Shown: positions 1-8,148 of the stretch, piece by piece
How positions within the stretch are numbered: position 1 is the stretch's first letter
How the letters are laid out: the number at the start of each line of letters is the position of its first letter
NCBI RefSeq assembly: GCF_036924715.1
Contig: NZ_JAZHSB010000001.1
Location: 5,509,001-5,573,000 of the forward strand
DNA length: 64,000 nucleotides
From: Bradyrhizobium sp. AZCC 1721
GTDB lineage: Bacteria > Pseudomonadota > Alphaproteobacteria > Rhizobiales > Xanthobacteraceae
Direction: 5' to 3'
The notes under the pieces: generated by a model
Databases searched by the model: none
Told to the model about the DNA's origin: nothing
The model's input: only the letters and a program-made list of their open reading frames with translations
Position numbers and translations under genes: made by a program

Positions 1-696
1 ATGCGCCTCGACCAGCTTGCCGAACACGCCGGCGGCGTTGATCAGCGCAAGCCCTGCAACGAGCGCGACCATGACGAAACGCATTTTCCAGTTGGTCCGG
101 CGCCAATGCGCCGCCAGCCATCCGGCGATCACCAGCTTGCCGGCCTCCATCGTGGCGGCAAGCACCATCACGGCAACCGGATCACCGGGAAATATTTCGG
201 CCATGCCAGCGACTGAAAAATAGGCCGCAACCGTTGCCAGCGCGAGGGCCGCGGCAATGGCAAAGGTCCGGCTGGTGCGCTCGCTCCTTGGTGGGGCGGG
301 AACGGGAGAAACGATCTCAGGCACAGCAGGCGCGGCGGAAACCGGCGGTGGCTCAAGCGGCGCGCTGGGCACCTCCGGCTCGCTACCGATCTCAGTAGCC
401 TTGACTTCCGTTGCCTGGTCTTCCGTTGCTTTGACTTCCGTTGCCTTGGCCTTAGTCGCCCTGCCGGCCTTGGCACGCCCCGCCGCTGGAGCGGAGCGGC
501 CACGTTTCTTTGCTGCTGGGGGCGTCTTGCCGGACGGTTCAGTGCTGAACTCTTCCGCCGGTGTCGCCACCAATCTGGGGGCGCGAGGTGAGGCATTGGC
601 CCAGGCATCAAGCTGATGCCTGATGCGCGCAGCATCATTGTCGCCGTCCGTCAGTTCGGTCGCGGAGATCGCTCGCGTGGTTGCACGGCCTGTCAT
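1..696 (-). CDS. Membrane protein of unknown function, C terminus cut off by the window edge
   Basis: Read on the minus strand from ATG at 696 the frame stays open to base 1, giving 232 codons without a stop. The N-terminal 140 residues are hydrophilic, rich in Ala, Pro, Lys and Glu, and contain a short 5-residue-period repeat (KATEV, KATED, QATEV, KATEI) around residues 85-106. Three hydrophobic segments follow at about residues 144-168, 173-195 and 205-228, so the protein is probably anchored in the inner membrane with a long disordered cytoplasmic or periplasmic head. The start is supported by a GAGGG sequence 7 bases upstream and by its ATGA overlap with the preceding small ORF, which suggests translational coupling. 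Similar-looking hypothetical proteins are known to me from Bradyrhizobium, but I cannot assign a function. Confidence 0.72.
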   Translation of the reverse strand, partial: MTGRATTRAISATELTDGDNDAARIRHQLDAWANASPRAPRLVATPAEEFSTEPSGKTPPAAKKRGRSAPAAGRAKAGRATKAKATEVKATEDQATEVKATEIGSEPEVPSAPLEPPPVSAAPAVPEIVSPVPAPPRSERTSRTFAIAAALALATVAAYFSVAGMAEIFPGDPVAVMVLAATMEAGKLVIAGWLAAHWRRTNWKMRFVMVALVAGLALINAAGVFGKLVEAH

Positions 697-785
697 GGAG
701 CCCTCGGAACCACGGCGACAACTGTCCCTGACTCGTGATCGTTGGCAACGTTTTCGACTTGCTCGCCAATCGCAAACTTCGACAT
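693..785 (-). CDS. 30-aa small protein overlapping the downstream membrane-protein gene
   Basis: The reading frame begins MSKFAIGEQVENV and ends GTVVAVVPRAP, with an excellent AAGGAG ribosome binding site 6-7 bases before the ATG. Its stop overlaps the next start in the arrangement CCATGA. The pattern of hydrophobic residues with a GTVV turn resembles the first strand pair of small SH3/KOW-like proteins, but the protein stops after 30 residues. It may be a coupled leader peptide, a genuine tiny protein, or the remnant of a longer KOW-like protein. The strong ribosome binding site and overlap favour real translation. Confidence 0.5.
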   Translation of the reverse strand: MSKFAIGEQVENVANDHESGTVVAVVPRAP

Positions 786-1262
786 CGAAAACTCCTTCTG
801 GATTCGTCGATGCGATTATATCTCCACGAGCGGGCCGTAGCTGCTCAACGATTCGCCCTCCGGAATTTAGGACGCCGGTTGTTGCATGAATGTCTCATCC
901 TGCTCGTCGCGCGAAACCGCCTCACACGTTACGCGCGAGGCGAACATGGCGCGATGTCAGGATTGAGTCCGAAATGTTGTCGAGAAGAAAATCAGTCGGA
1001 CAATCCAAATCTTCCATGCGGCTGAGCGTCATTACGTTCCGAACAACGCCATGCATAACTGTTGCTGCATAATGACAGTCGGGCTAATCCGCCGCCGAGA
1101 CCGTAGTTCTACGCTTTGCGAATCGCCCACGCCCGGATTCTACTTTCACCGCAATTGTTTCCCTTGAGCGTTCGACTAGATCGTCCCCGCGCCGAAAAGG
1201 CGCGGCTTTGCAGTGCGTAGTTTTACGGGCCGATTTCCTTAAAGGCCGGGCGCGCACCCTGC
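786..1262. other. Intergenic region between divergent genes, no gene recognised
   Basis: About 480 bases separate the minus-strand small ORF and the plus-strand promoter at 1263. Short open frames here look random and lack ribosome binding sites. A short GCGCC...GGCGC hairpin lies at about 1189-1203. No tRNA, riboswitch or transposase fragment is recognisable. Confidence 0.5.
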
Positions 1263-1278
1263 TGGCACGAACCCTGCA
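1263..1278 (+). promoter_or_regulatory. Candidate sigma-54 (RpoN) -24/-12 promoter
   Basis: The sequence TGGCAC-GAACC-CTGCA matches the sigma-54 consensus TGGCAC-N5-TTGCW with one mismatch. The invariant GG (1264-1265) and GC (1276-1277) are separated by exactly 10 bases. Transcription would begin near 1289, leaving a roughly 30-base leader before the ATG at 1319. No clear NifA or NtrC upstream activator half-site pair was found by eye. Confidence 0.5.
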
Positions 1279-1318
1279 TGGCGTGAGCGAACCGGGTATT
1301 CAGCAACGAAGGTCACCC

Positions 1319-1534
1319 ATGCTCGTTACTCTCGTCGCCGTTCTCTGCAACAGCCAACTCTGTCTCGAAAAAATCGTCACCACCAGTGACCAGTCCGGCA
1401 TCACCATGAGCGCCTGCGCGGTCAACGCGCAGATTGGAATCGCCGACTGGCTCGCCAAGGGCCCGTATCGCGAATGGCGATTGCAGCGCTACAAGTGCGT
1501 GCTCGGAAAGTACGTTCCGAAAAACGAAGCCTGA
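1319..1534 (+). CDS. 71-aa conserved small protein with four cysteines
   Basis: The protein begins MLVTLVAVLCNSQLC and ends VLGKYVPKNEA. A GAAGG ribosome binding site lies 8 bases before the ATG, which is why this start is preferred over an in-frame upstream codon. Cysteines occur at residues 11, 16, 34 and 61. The N terminus is hydrophobic but short, so it may be a membrane-associated or uncleaved secreted peptide. It resembles a family of 70-80-residue Rhizobiales hypothetical proteins that share a late R-x-K-C motif (recalled, not searched). The candidate sigma-54 promoter just upstream suggests control by nitrogen, oxygen or another enhancer-binding activator. Function unknown. Confidence 0.75.
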   Translation: MLVTLVAVLCNSQLCLEKIVTTSDQSGITMSACAVNAQIGIADWLAKGPYREWRLQRYKCVLGKYVPKNEA

Positions 1535-1635
1535 GGCGCCGCAGGCTGCCTCACGCGGGCGCCGTTGTTTGCCTGATATAACGAACTTGTTTGCGTCAAC
1601 GTTCGTAAGCATGATCTCGCCTTCTCGCGGCGCGG

Positions 1636-2110
1636 CTAGCGCCCGAGGTTTGCATGAACCTTTTCCCTCAAAACAGAGGGAGCAGGGAATGCCGGGTGCT
1701 TGCTGCACCCGCGGTCTCGTGTGCAAGAGATGGAGTGAGATGCGCACACGAGCATACAGGTACAGCCGGAGCACTCCGGCATTCCCTGCGCAATGGTTTG
1801 ACGGCTTATGCCGCGCTCTCCCTGGAGACGAATTCCTCTTGCCTCCATCACTGCCGGCTTGATGGCGAGATCGATCCGGTTGGATCAAATTCGCCACCGG
1901 CAGCTTGGCACCAGCCACGGGTGTCAGGACCACACGGTTTTGCCGTACGCTTCAGCGCCGTACGTCTTGCGCGCCGTGTTCGCTCACGGATAACCGCCCT
2001 GCGAACGACTTCTCGCGCCTGACGCTGTTGCGTCCACCGCATCCCACCCCGCGTCCGTGACGATCGCGATCCGCCCCTCGTGAGGGATGAGACGGCGGAA
2101 TTTCTAGTGC
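1636..2110. repeat. Structured dispersed-repeat-like element with nested inverted repeats
   Basis: This stretch has no credible gene but strong secondary structure. Bases 1682-1695 (GCAGGGAATGCCGG) pair perfectly with 1776-1789, extended by GTGC/GCAC (1696-1699 with 1771-1774) around one bulged T. Inside it, CTCGTGTGC (1716-1724) pairs perfectly with 1744-1752. GGGTGC (1694-1699) can instead pair with GCACCC (1705-1710), competing with the outer stem. Downstream sequence to about 2110 resembles a long element I remember as scattered between genes in Bradyrhizobium genomes. The boundaries are approximate and the family membership is from memory. Confidence 0.45.
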
Positions 2111-2453
2111 TGATTTGGGGTGATCGAAAAGGAAATTGTTTTTTCGGAAGGGACTGGACGGGGCAAATCACGTTGATTTGGCTGATGAAATTAGTATTTG
2201 CGCGCAAGACCTGGAAGTGAGCACGCCAGTCGCTCGGCGTAAGTCGGGGTACGGGTGTTATGGGAACATCTGCGCTTTTTGAGTGGGGCCATGAAGGTCT
2301 AAACAGCAAGAGGGCGAGGCCCGTTGCGACTGCTCGTCATCAAATGCCGGCCGCATGCAGTCCATTGTGCGCCGCGCATTTTGTCACCAGGGTAATCGCG
2401 CGTTGCGAGCATAGTTTCTAGCTGGCTACCTTTCTTTGTCTTATAGTTTCTCG
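2111..2453. other. Intergenic leader region of the large NTPase gene
   Basis: About 340 bases with no recognisable gene. No convincing -35/-10 pair and no Shine-Dalgarno sequence precedes the ATG at 2454, so the mode of expression of the downstream gene is unclear. A TTG at 2436 is an alternative in-frame start that would add six residues. Confidence 0.4.
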
Positions 2454-5400
2454 ATGCCGGAATTCTACATTCAAAGAAAGCTGCACTGCGGCGATAAGCT
2501 CTTGATAGACAGCGAACTGGTCGGACAGAGCGGGATATTCGTCGTTCTTGCTGAGCCTGGCGCTGGAAAGTCGGACTTGCTCGACTTTCTGAGCAAGAGC
2601 TATGAGGTTCCCCGTCAGCCCGCAAGTCAGTTTGTTCATGAAGCTCCCGCTACGAAGAGCGTGCTTGTGATCGATGCACTCGATGAAGTGGCGCGTATCG
2701 GTGAGGAGAAAATCAACGAGATCATTGTAAAAGCGCGCGCATCGACGGCGACAACTGTCATTCTTGCAAGCCGTTCATACGTTTGGGATCAGGCGCGCAC
2801 GACGGCGGTTCGCGATTGTTTCGGCATTGAGCCAACTATTTTGCGTCTCGAGCCATTCGATGACGACGAACAGCGCCAGTTGTTCGCAGACTATCTACCT
2901 TCCGAAGACTTCGAGGCGTTCCGAACCGAGGCGACCCGTTTCGAGCTCACGCCCATCCTAGGCAATCCGCAGTTTCTCAAGCTATTCGCCGACGCTTACG
3001 TGCAAGGTGGCCGGCGTTTCTCGTCAAAGAAGCAGATTTACGCAGATGCGGTACGCAGGCTTGCCAGCGAGCGAAGAAACGCTCCTGGAGCGACGGCTCG
3101 TCCGGAGATCGTCTCTATCGTCGCAGCAGCCAGCGAAATCTTCGCCAAACTGCTTCTTTCTGGCACTTTGGGCGTTTCAGCCAACGAAGAAATTGAAGGC
3201 GATGCCTATCCTTATCTCCGTAGCATCGCGTCGGATTCGGAAATCGCTGACTTTGCTCTGAACACACGCCTCTTTAAACCGACCGACACAGTCAATCGGC
3301 ACGATCCCGTCCATCGGATCGTCGCCGAATATTGTGCGGCCGATTACCTGATCAAGCGCATCGAAGACACTACCAATACCTTTTCGTTAAGGCGGTGCCT
3401 TGCGGTTGTCGTTCCCAATTCCACGGTACGCAACGAACTGCGCGGCCTTTTGGGATGGATGGCCTCGCTGGGCAACCGCGAGACGCAGGAGACAATTGTC
3501 AAGCTTGACCCGTATGCAGTGTTTGCTAACGGCGATGCATCGCAGCTCGATTCATCGGTCAAACCGTTGCTGCTTAACGGACTAAAGTCGCTAGCTGAGA
3601 ACGATCCATTTTTTCGGCGCATGGATTCATGGAGGAAGTTCAACGTCGCAGGTTTCTTTACGGTTGACATGATTGCGCATGTCCGCCCTCTCCTTTCTGG
3701 AGCCAATTCCAAAACGCATTTGCGCGGATTGATACTCGAACTCCTTTACGACACAGAAGCAGGAAGAGGCCTTGAGCAAGAGTTTCGAACCATCCTTCTA
3801 GACCCCCAGGCCGAAAGGCATGACCGAGACCAGGCATATCAAAACATCTCAGCGATCTCGAAAAATGGCCTGGTCAACGACTTCGACACACTGGTCACGC
3901 AGGCGACGCGCGACTCGCTTGATATTGCATCGCAGATTCTCCGAGACGAGGGGATGTCGCGTATGGGGCAGTCTCGCGCCCTCGCGTTCGTCAGAGCGCT
4001 TGCGACGCTCTATCCCGAAAGCCGGTTACGCGAGCACAGGTTCGGGTCGAGATATTTTATTCGTCAGGTCATATCGACGTTCAGCCTTAACGATACGCGA
4101 TACCTGCTTGACGGCATCACAAGCAACCTCGCGTGCACATGTGCCAAAACCAAACCACATCGTTGCACTTGCCGTCGAGGAAGCAGCAAGATTGCCGGCT
4201 ACCTTCTTGACCATTACTTCGAGCTTATGGTCGGCCCTCACGACCCACGTCAAATCCAGCGGTGGACTGAACGTCTTGTGTTTGAAAACCATAAAAACGC
4301 TGACCAAAGCAAATCTGTCGATGCGATGGCGCAGAACGCCGGCCTTCGCCGGGCAATCCAGATCTCAATGATTGGCGGATTATCCGATCCAGACCAAATC
4401 CTCGACACTCGCGTCAATTTCTTTATGAGCGCAACCCATTCCGGCTTGAGCTTTCGTGAAGGCGATTACGACGCGCTCGTGGACCATGCGCTTGCTGTCG
4501 GGAACGTCGTGCTTTGGCAACATCTGATCGTCTCTCACAGCCGTTACGATAGTTCAGCAAGAGGCCCCAATCCAACCAGAACTCGAATGAGAGCTCAGGC
4601 ACGTTTGTCACCCGACCTGTTGCGTATCTGGACCAAGGTCAATCGAGCTAATCGCGAGCTCATTCGAAGAGATCACGTCAGATTTGGGCACTCTCGCAGG
4701 CATTACAAACGTATGGAGGCTCAGCGCAAAGCTGGTTTGCTCGCCAATTTTGAGGCTAACCGCGCGCTGATCGAAGCGGGACAACACTGGGGCTGGCTGG
4801 TTGCTTTGGCCCAACGCTATCTTCACGGCGCACACGAGGATGATCTGGTTACCAATGACGAACAGTTCATCGAAACTGCCCTGCTCAACTGCTTTAGCTT
4901 CATTGCTCCCGAGGTTCCTTCAATCGAACTAATAGCAGAGCAAGGCAGCACCAACGTTTTAATGGTCCTTGAAGCAGCTTGCCTTGCGAGCTTTCGTAAG
5001 ACTGGAACGCTAGCAGACATTTCCCTCGATATGCTTCGTGCCGTAAAAGCTGGAGGCATAGGAGGATCAGCGTATCAGGAAGGCGAAGCTGAACGCTTCG
5101 AACTAGTCATTGACGGCCTGATCTTCTCGTCCGACGCCGACAAGATCGAATTCATAATTCGTCTCATCGAACCCCAACTGACTCGCACGGGAGATGCCGC
5201 TTCCGCCGTCTACATGCTCGATCGCCATGAAACTTTCGCGAACGTGAAAGGCGCGCTCGCTATTGATTGGCTCACACGTTATCCGGCTATGCCCTGGCAT
5301 TCGCGGCAAACCTTATTCGGCATCGCCGCAACTCACGCGGACAGAGCTCAGCTCAATGCTCTTATTGAGACGCGCTGCAACGACCCTATAGATCCCTCCG

Positions 5401-6734
5401 ATGGTGGTGTGACCCGCCGGAAATTCTGGCTGCTGCGCCATTTCTTTTTCATACTGCCCACTTCCGACGCAAGATGGGCAGAGTTCAGCGCCGATCCAAT
5501 AGCGATACTTGAGATCGAGCACTATTCGGGCCGGCTTGGCCGGCATGACTCACAGGGATGGCCGCAACTCAACGCAGAACAGGTTTATCGTGTCCTCGAC
5601 GCGTTCGTTTCAGTGTGGCCGAAGGTGTCCTTGCCAAGCAGTTGGGGCACTGGCGACCCGCCAGGAGAAACCGCTTACAGATTCCTGACCGATGTAGTTT
5701 TCACCATCGGAAGAGACGATCCTTCGAACTCTATCCCGGTGTTTGATCGAATATTGTCAGACTCCAGGTTTTCTGACTTCTGGAACTCGGTTAAGAGCCA
5801 ACGCGCAGAAGCGGTCAGGCAGCAAGCGCTATCCGGTTTTCGCGCTCCAACGCCGGCCGACGTCTCACAACTTCTCGACGATAGCAAGATTGCGTCCGTA
5901 GAGGACATGCGGGCCCTACTGATCGAGCTTCTGGATGAATTTCAGCACCGGCTAAAGGGAGATGCAACAAATCCTGTCGAGGTGTTTTATTCAGGCGACA
6001 AGCGCGTCAACGAAAATAAAGCGCGAGACCGGATCGTCGACAGGCTGCAGGATCTTTTCCGTGCGCTCAACCTTGGCGTTGTCGTCGAGCACCAAATGGC
6101 CAACGAGAAGCGCTGTGATTTTACAGCCTCCGCCATAATCGACAAATCTCAAGTCATTCTCGTGACCGAACTAAAGGGTCAGTGGAATCCTGAACTCTAC
6201 ACCGCTGCTTCGGTTCAGCTTGCGGCGCGTTATACCATATATCCGGGGGCAGCAGATCAGGGCGTGTACCTGGTCCTATGGTTCGGCGGCGATGAAAAAA
6301 TCGCGGGTCGGAAAGACCCTTCGATAACTTACCCCGCCCTGCTGCGCGAGGAGATCATTAAGAGAATGCCCACGGAGCTCGCCGGCAGGATAGACGTCTA
6401 TGTGCTCGATGTATCGCGTGCGAAGACTGCCAAGAAGAAAAATGAGGCAACGAAGACTGCCAAAACAACTCGCGCAAAGTCGGCAGCGACCACAAAGACC
6501 CGCACAACGGCCGCGAAGAAAGTTACAGCGAAGCCTTCTGCGCACCGCGCGAAGAAGGCAATCTCCAAAGCTATAAATAAAACAGCGGCTAAGAAGGGAA
6601 CAAAGACTGGTGTCAAGCGCACCAAAAAGATCGCCGTCAAGAGCTCAAAGACGAGCGTCAAGCGAGCGAAAAAGAGTGTCGTCAAACGAACGAAAGCCAG
6701 GAAGGTGAGCAAAACGACAAAGTCGCGTCGCTAG
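2454..6734 (+). CDS. STAND/NACHT-like NTPase with C-terminal PD-(D/E)XK-type nuclease domain and Lys-rich tail (putative defence protein)
   Basis: The 1426-aa protein opens with a P-loop NTPase: Walker A EPGAGKS at residues 34-40 and Walker B VLVIDALDEV at about 70-79, followed by a winged-helix-like segment and a conserved RIVAEYCAADYL motif near 290. The middle 800 residues are helical and carry a C-x-C-x7-C-x-C motif at C561, C563, C571 and C573, possibly a metal site. Near residues 1190-1320 a restriction-endonuclease-like fold is suggested by D1222 (RCDF), E1239 and K1241 (TELKGQW). Residues 1322-1426 are almost only Lys, Ala, Thr, Arg and Ser, like histone H1. STAND NTPases joined to nucleases commonly act as phage sensors (Avs and bNACHT proteins), but there the effector is usually N-terminal. 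The gene stands alone, is visibly A/T-richer than its neighbours and lies beside a repeat, consistent with transfer. I recall similar proteobacterial proteins without a firm name. The defence role is inference. Confidence 0.85.
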   Translation: MPEFYIQRKLHCGDKLLIDSELVGQSGIFVVLAEPGAGKSDLLDFLSKSYEVPRQPASQFVHEAPATKSVLVIDALDEVARIGEEKINEIIVKARASTATTVILASRSYVWDQARTTAVRDCFGIEPTILRLEPFDDDEQRQLFADYLPSEDFEAFRTEATRFELTPILGNPQFLKLFADAYVQGGRRFSSKKQIYADAVRRLASERRNAPGATARPEIVSIVAAASEIFAKLLLSGTLGVSANEEIEGDAYPYLRSIASDSEIADFALNTRLFKPTDTVNRHDPVHRIVAEYCAADYLIKRIEDTTNTFSLRRCLAVVVPNSTVRNELRGLLGWMASLGNRETQETIVKLDPYAVFANGDASQLDSSVKPLLLNGLKSLAENDPFFRRMDSWRKFNVAGFFTVDMIAHVRPLLSGANSKTHLRGLILELLYDTEAGRGLEQEFRTILLDPQAERHDRDQAYQNISAISKNGLVNDFDTLVTQATRDSLDIASQILRDEGMSRMGQSRALAFVRALATLYPESRLREHRFGSRYFIRQVISTFSLNDTRYLLDGITSNLACTCAKTKPHRCTCRRGSSKIAGYLLDHYFELMVGPHDPRQIQRWTERLVFENHKNADQSKSVDAMAQNAGLRRAIQISMIGGLSDPDQILDTRVNFFMSATHSGLSFREGDYDALVDHALAVGNVVLWQHLIVSHSRYDSSARGPNPTRTRMRAQARLSPDLLRIWTKVNRANRELIRRDHVRFGHSRRHYKRMEAQRKAGLLANFEANRALIEAGQHWGWLVALAQRYLHGAHEDDLVTNDEQFIETALLNCFSFIAPEVPSIELIAEQGSTNVLMVLEAACLASFRKTGTLADISLDMLRAVKAGGIGGSAYQEGEAERFELVIDGLIFSSDADKIEFIIRLIEPQLTRTGDAASAVYMLDRHETFANVKGALAIDWLTRYPAMPWHSRQTLFGIAATHADRAQLNALIETRCNDPIDPSDGGVTRRKFWLLRHFFFILPTSDARWAEFSADPIAILEIEHYSGRLGRHDSQGWPQLNAEQVYRVLDAFVSVWPKVSLPSSWGTGDPPGETAYRFLTDVVFTIGRDDPSNSIPVFDRILSDSRFSDFWNSVKSQRAEAVRQQALSGFRAPTPADVSQLLDDSKIASVEDMRALLIELLDEFQHRLKGDATNPVEVFYSGDKRVNENKARDRIVDRLQDLFRALNLGVVVEHQMANEKRCDFTASAIIDKSQVILVTELKGQWNPELYTAASVQLAARYTIYPGAADQGVYLVLWFGGDEKIAGRKDPSITYPALLREEIIKRMPTELAGRIDVYVLDVSRAKTAKKKNEATKTAKTTRAKSAATTKTRTTAAKKVTAKPSAHRAKKAISKAINKTAAKKGTKTGVKRTKKIAVKSSKTSVKRAKKSVVKRTKARKVSKTTKSRR

Positions 6735-6887
6735 CTGCGCGCTTTTTACTCACAAGGGCCCGCTTTCGCGTAGTCATCTGCCTTGACATGCGCCTTAGCG
6801 AAAGCGGCCAAGGGTCTCCTAGCTCATTTCGGGACGATCGGGCGGGATCAGAGCGCGCATCGCGGGCAGCAAGGAGTAACAAAGCCC

Positions 6888-6968
6888 GTAGGATGGGTGG
6901 AGCGAAGCGATACCCATCAATTGCTACGCAAAACAGTGATGGGTTTCGCTACGCTCTACCCATCCTAC
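6888..6968. repeat. REP-like palindromic repeat, family A copy 1
   Basis: An 81-base element with arms beginning GTAGGATGGGTGGAGCGAAG and ending CTACGCTCTACCCATCCTAC. The two ends are inverted copies with a few mismatches, separated by 17 bases. A second copy lies at 31734-31814. It sits between the NTPase gene and the convergent dioxygenase gene. Confidence 0.8.
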
Positions 6969-6973
6969 AGAAT

Positions 6974-7927
6974 CTACGAAATCGGCTTCAGCCCCGCCTC
7001 GATCGCTGCCCGTCGCGGCTCCAGGAACGGCGGCAGCGCAAGCTTTTCGCCCAGCGTTTCCATCGGCTCGTCCGTCGCAAATCCCGGGCCATCCGTCGCG
7101 ATCTCGAACAGGATGCCGTTGGGCTCGCGGAAATAGAGGCTGCGGAAATAGAAGCGGTCGATCTCGCCGCTGTTGGGGATGCGAAACTGGTTCAGGCGCT
7201 GGGTCCAGGCGTGGTACTGCGCCTCGTCCGGCGTGCGGAATGCGACATGGTGCACGCCGCCGGCGCCCTGCTGCGCGACGGCTAAACCCTTGGCTTCGAT
7301 CACGTGCAATTCGGCGGCGGGGTTACTCTGTCCCTTTGCCTCGCCCATCTCGAACACATGAATCTCGGCACCGTGGGCGGCATACTCGCGCACGCGACGC
7401 ATGTTCATGACCTCGGTCAGTACGAAGGCGATGCGTGACAGCTCGTGCACGGTCAGCACGATCGGACCGAGGCCGCGGATCTGGTGCTCGACGGGCACTG
7501 GGCTGCGCTCCCATGGCGAGGCCGGCCCCACACCGCCATCGTCGACCAGCACCAGCCGCTGCCCCTCGCCGTCCTCGAACGGCAGCGTCAGCCGGCCGTC
7601 GACTTCGATGATATCGCGGGCCGCTGCGCCCGCCTTCTTGAGGCGATCCCGCCAGTAACCGAGGGTCTTCTCGCCGGCGACGCGCAGCCCGGTGCGCGAG
7701 ATCGAATTGGTTCCGCGACGTTCGGGAGCCGCGGGAAAATCGAAGAAGGTGAGATCGGTGCCGGGATTGGCTTTGCCGTCGGCATAGAACAGGTGATAGG
7801 CGCTGACGTCGTCCTGGTTGACGGTCTTCTTCACCAGCCGCATGCCGAGCAGGCCGGTGTAAAACGCCAAATTCTCCCGCGGCTTCGCCGAGATCGCGGT
7901 CAGGTGATGAATTCCGCCTAGCTGCAT
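6974..7927 (-). CDS. VOC-superfamily ring-cleaving dioxygenase
   Basis: The 317-aa protein contains two vicinal-oxygen-chelate (glyoxalase/bleomycin) domains. The N-terminal one begins GGIHHLTAISAKPRENLAFY with the characteristic metal-ligand histidines at residues 7-8. The second carries GGVHHVAFRTPDEAQYHAW, and a terminal FREPNGILFEIATDGPGF supplies the glutamate ligand. Proteins of this group (MhqO, LinE and PcpA relatives) cleave hydroquinones or related aromatics with Fe(II) in the cytoplasm. The length fits the family. The gene is monocistronic between two repeats. The substrate cannot be read from the sequence; a glyoxalase-like detoxification role is the alternative. Confidence 0.85.
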   Translation of the reverse strand: MQLGGIHHLTAISAKPRENLAFYTGLLGMRLVKKTVNQDDVSAYHLFYADGKANPGTDLTFFDFPAAPERRGTNSISRTGLRVAGEKTLGYWRDRLKKAGAAARDIIEVDGRLTLPFEDGEGQRLVLVDDGGVGPASPWERSPVPVEHQIRGLGPIVLTVHELSRIAFVLTEVMNMRRVREYAAHGAEIHVFEMGEAKGQSNPAAELHVIEAKGLAVAQQGAGGVHHVAFRTPDEAQYHAWTQRLNQFRIPNSGEIDRFYFRSLYFREPNGILFEIATDGPGFATDEPMETLGEKLALPPFLEPRRAAIEAGLKPIS

Positions 7928-8000
7928 TGCGTTGTCCTCGTAGTCACTTCGGTGGGCGGGACAGTTTGGCCTCTTGCTGGATCATGTAGGATGTGGCCAC

Positions 8001-8114
8001 CGTCATTGCGAGCCAACGGGTCGGGCGAATGCCGGCCCGATGACAGGCTCCGCGAAGCAATGCATTCCTTCTTTATGCGGTACCATGGATTGCTTCGCTG
8101 CGCTCGCAATGACG
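8001..8114. repeat. Palindromic intergenic repeat, family B
   Basis: Perfect 13-bp terminal inverted repeats CGTCATTGCGAGC (8001-8013) and GCTCGCAATGACG (8102-8114) enclose two internal blocks, both containing a GCGAAGCAAT-type sequence in inverted orientation. This form of repeat is very common between genes in Bradyrhizobium. It occupies most of the gap before the 5'-nucleotidase gene. Confidence 0.8.
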
Positions 8115-8148
8115 TGGAAAAGTCAAACTACCTACTAATGTCAGTGCC

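Noticed and set aside
1313..1933. 206-codon open frame on the minus strand
   Set aside because: Overlaps the small sigma-54-linked gene and the structured repeat; no ribosome binding site and no domain.
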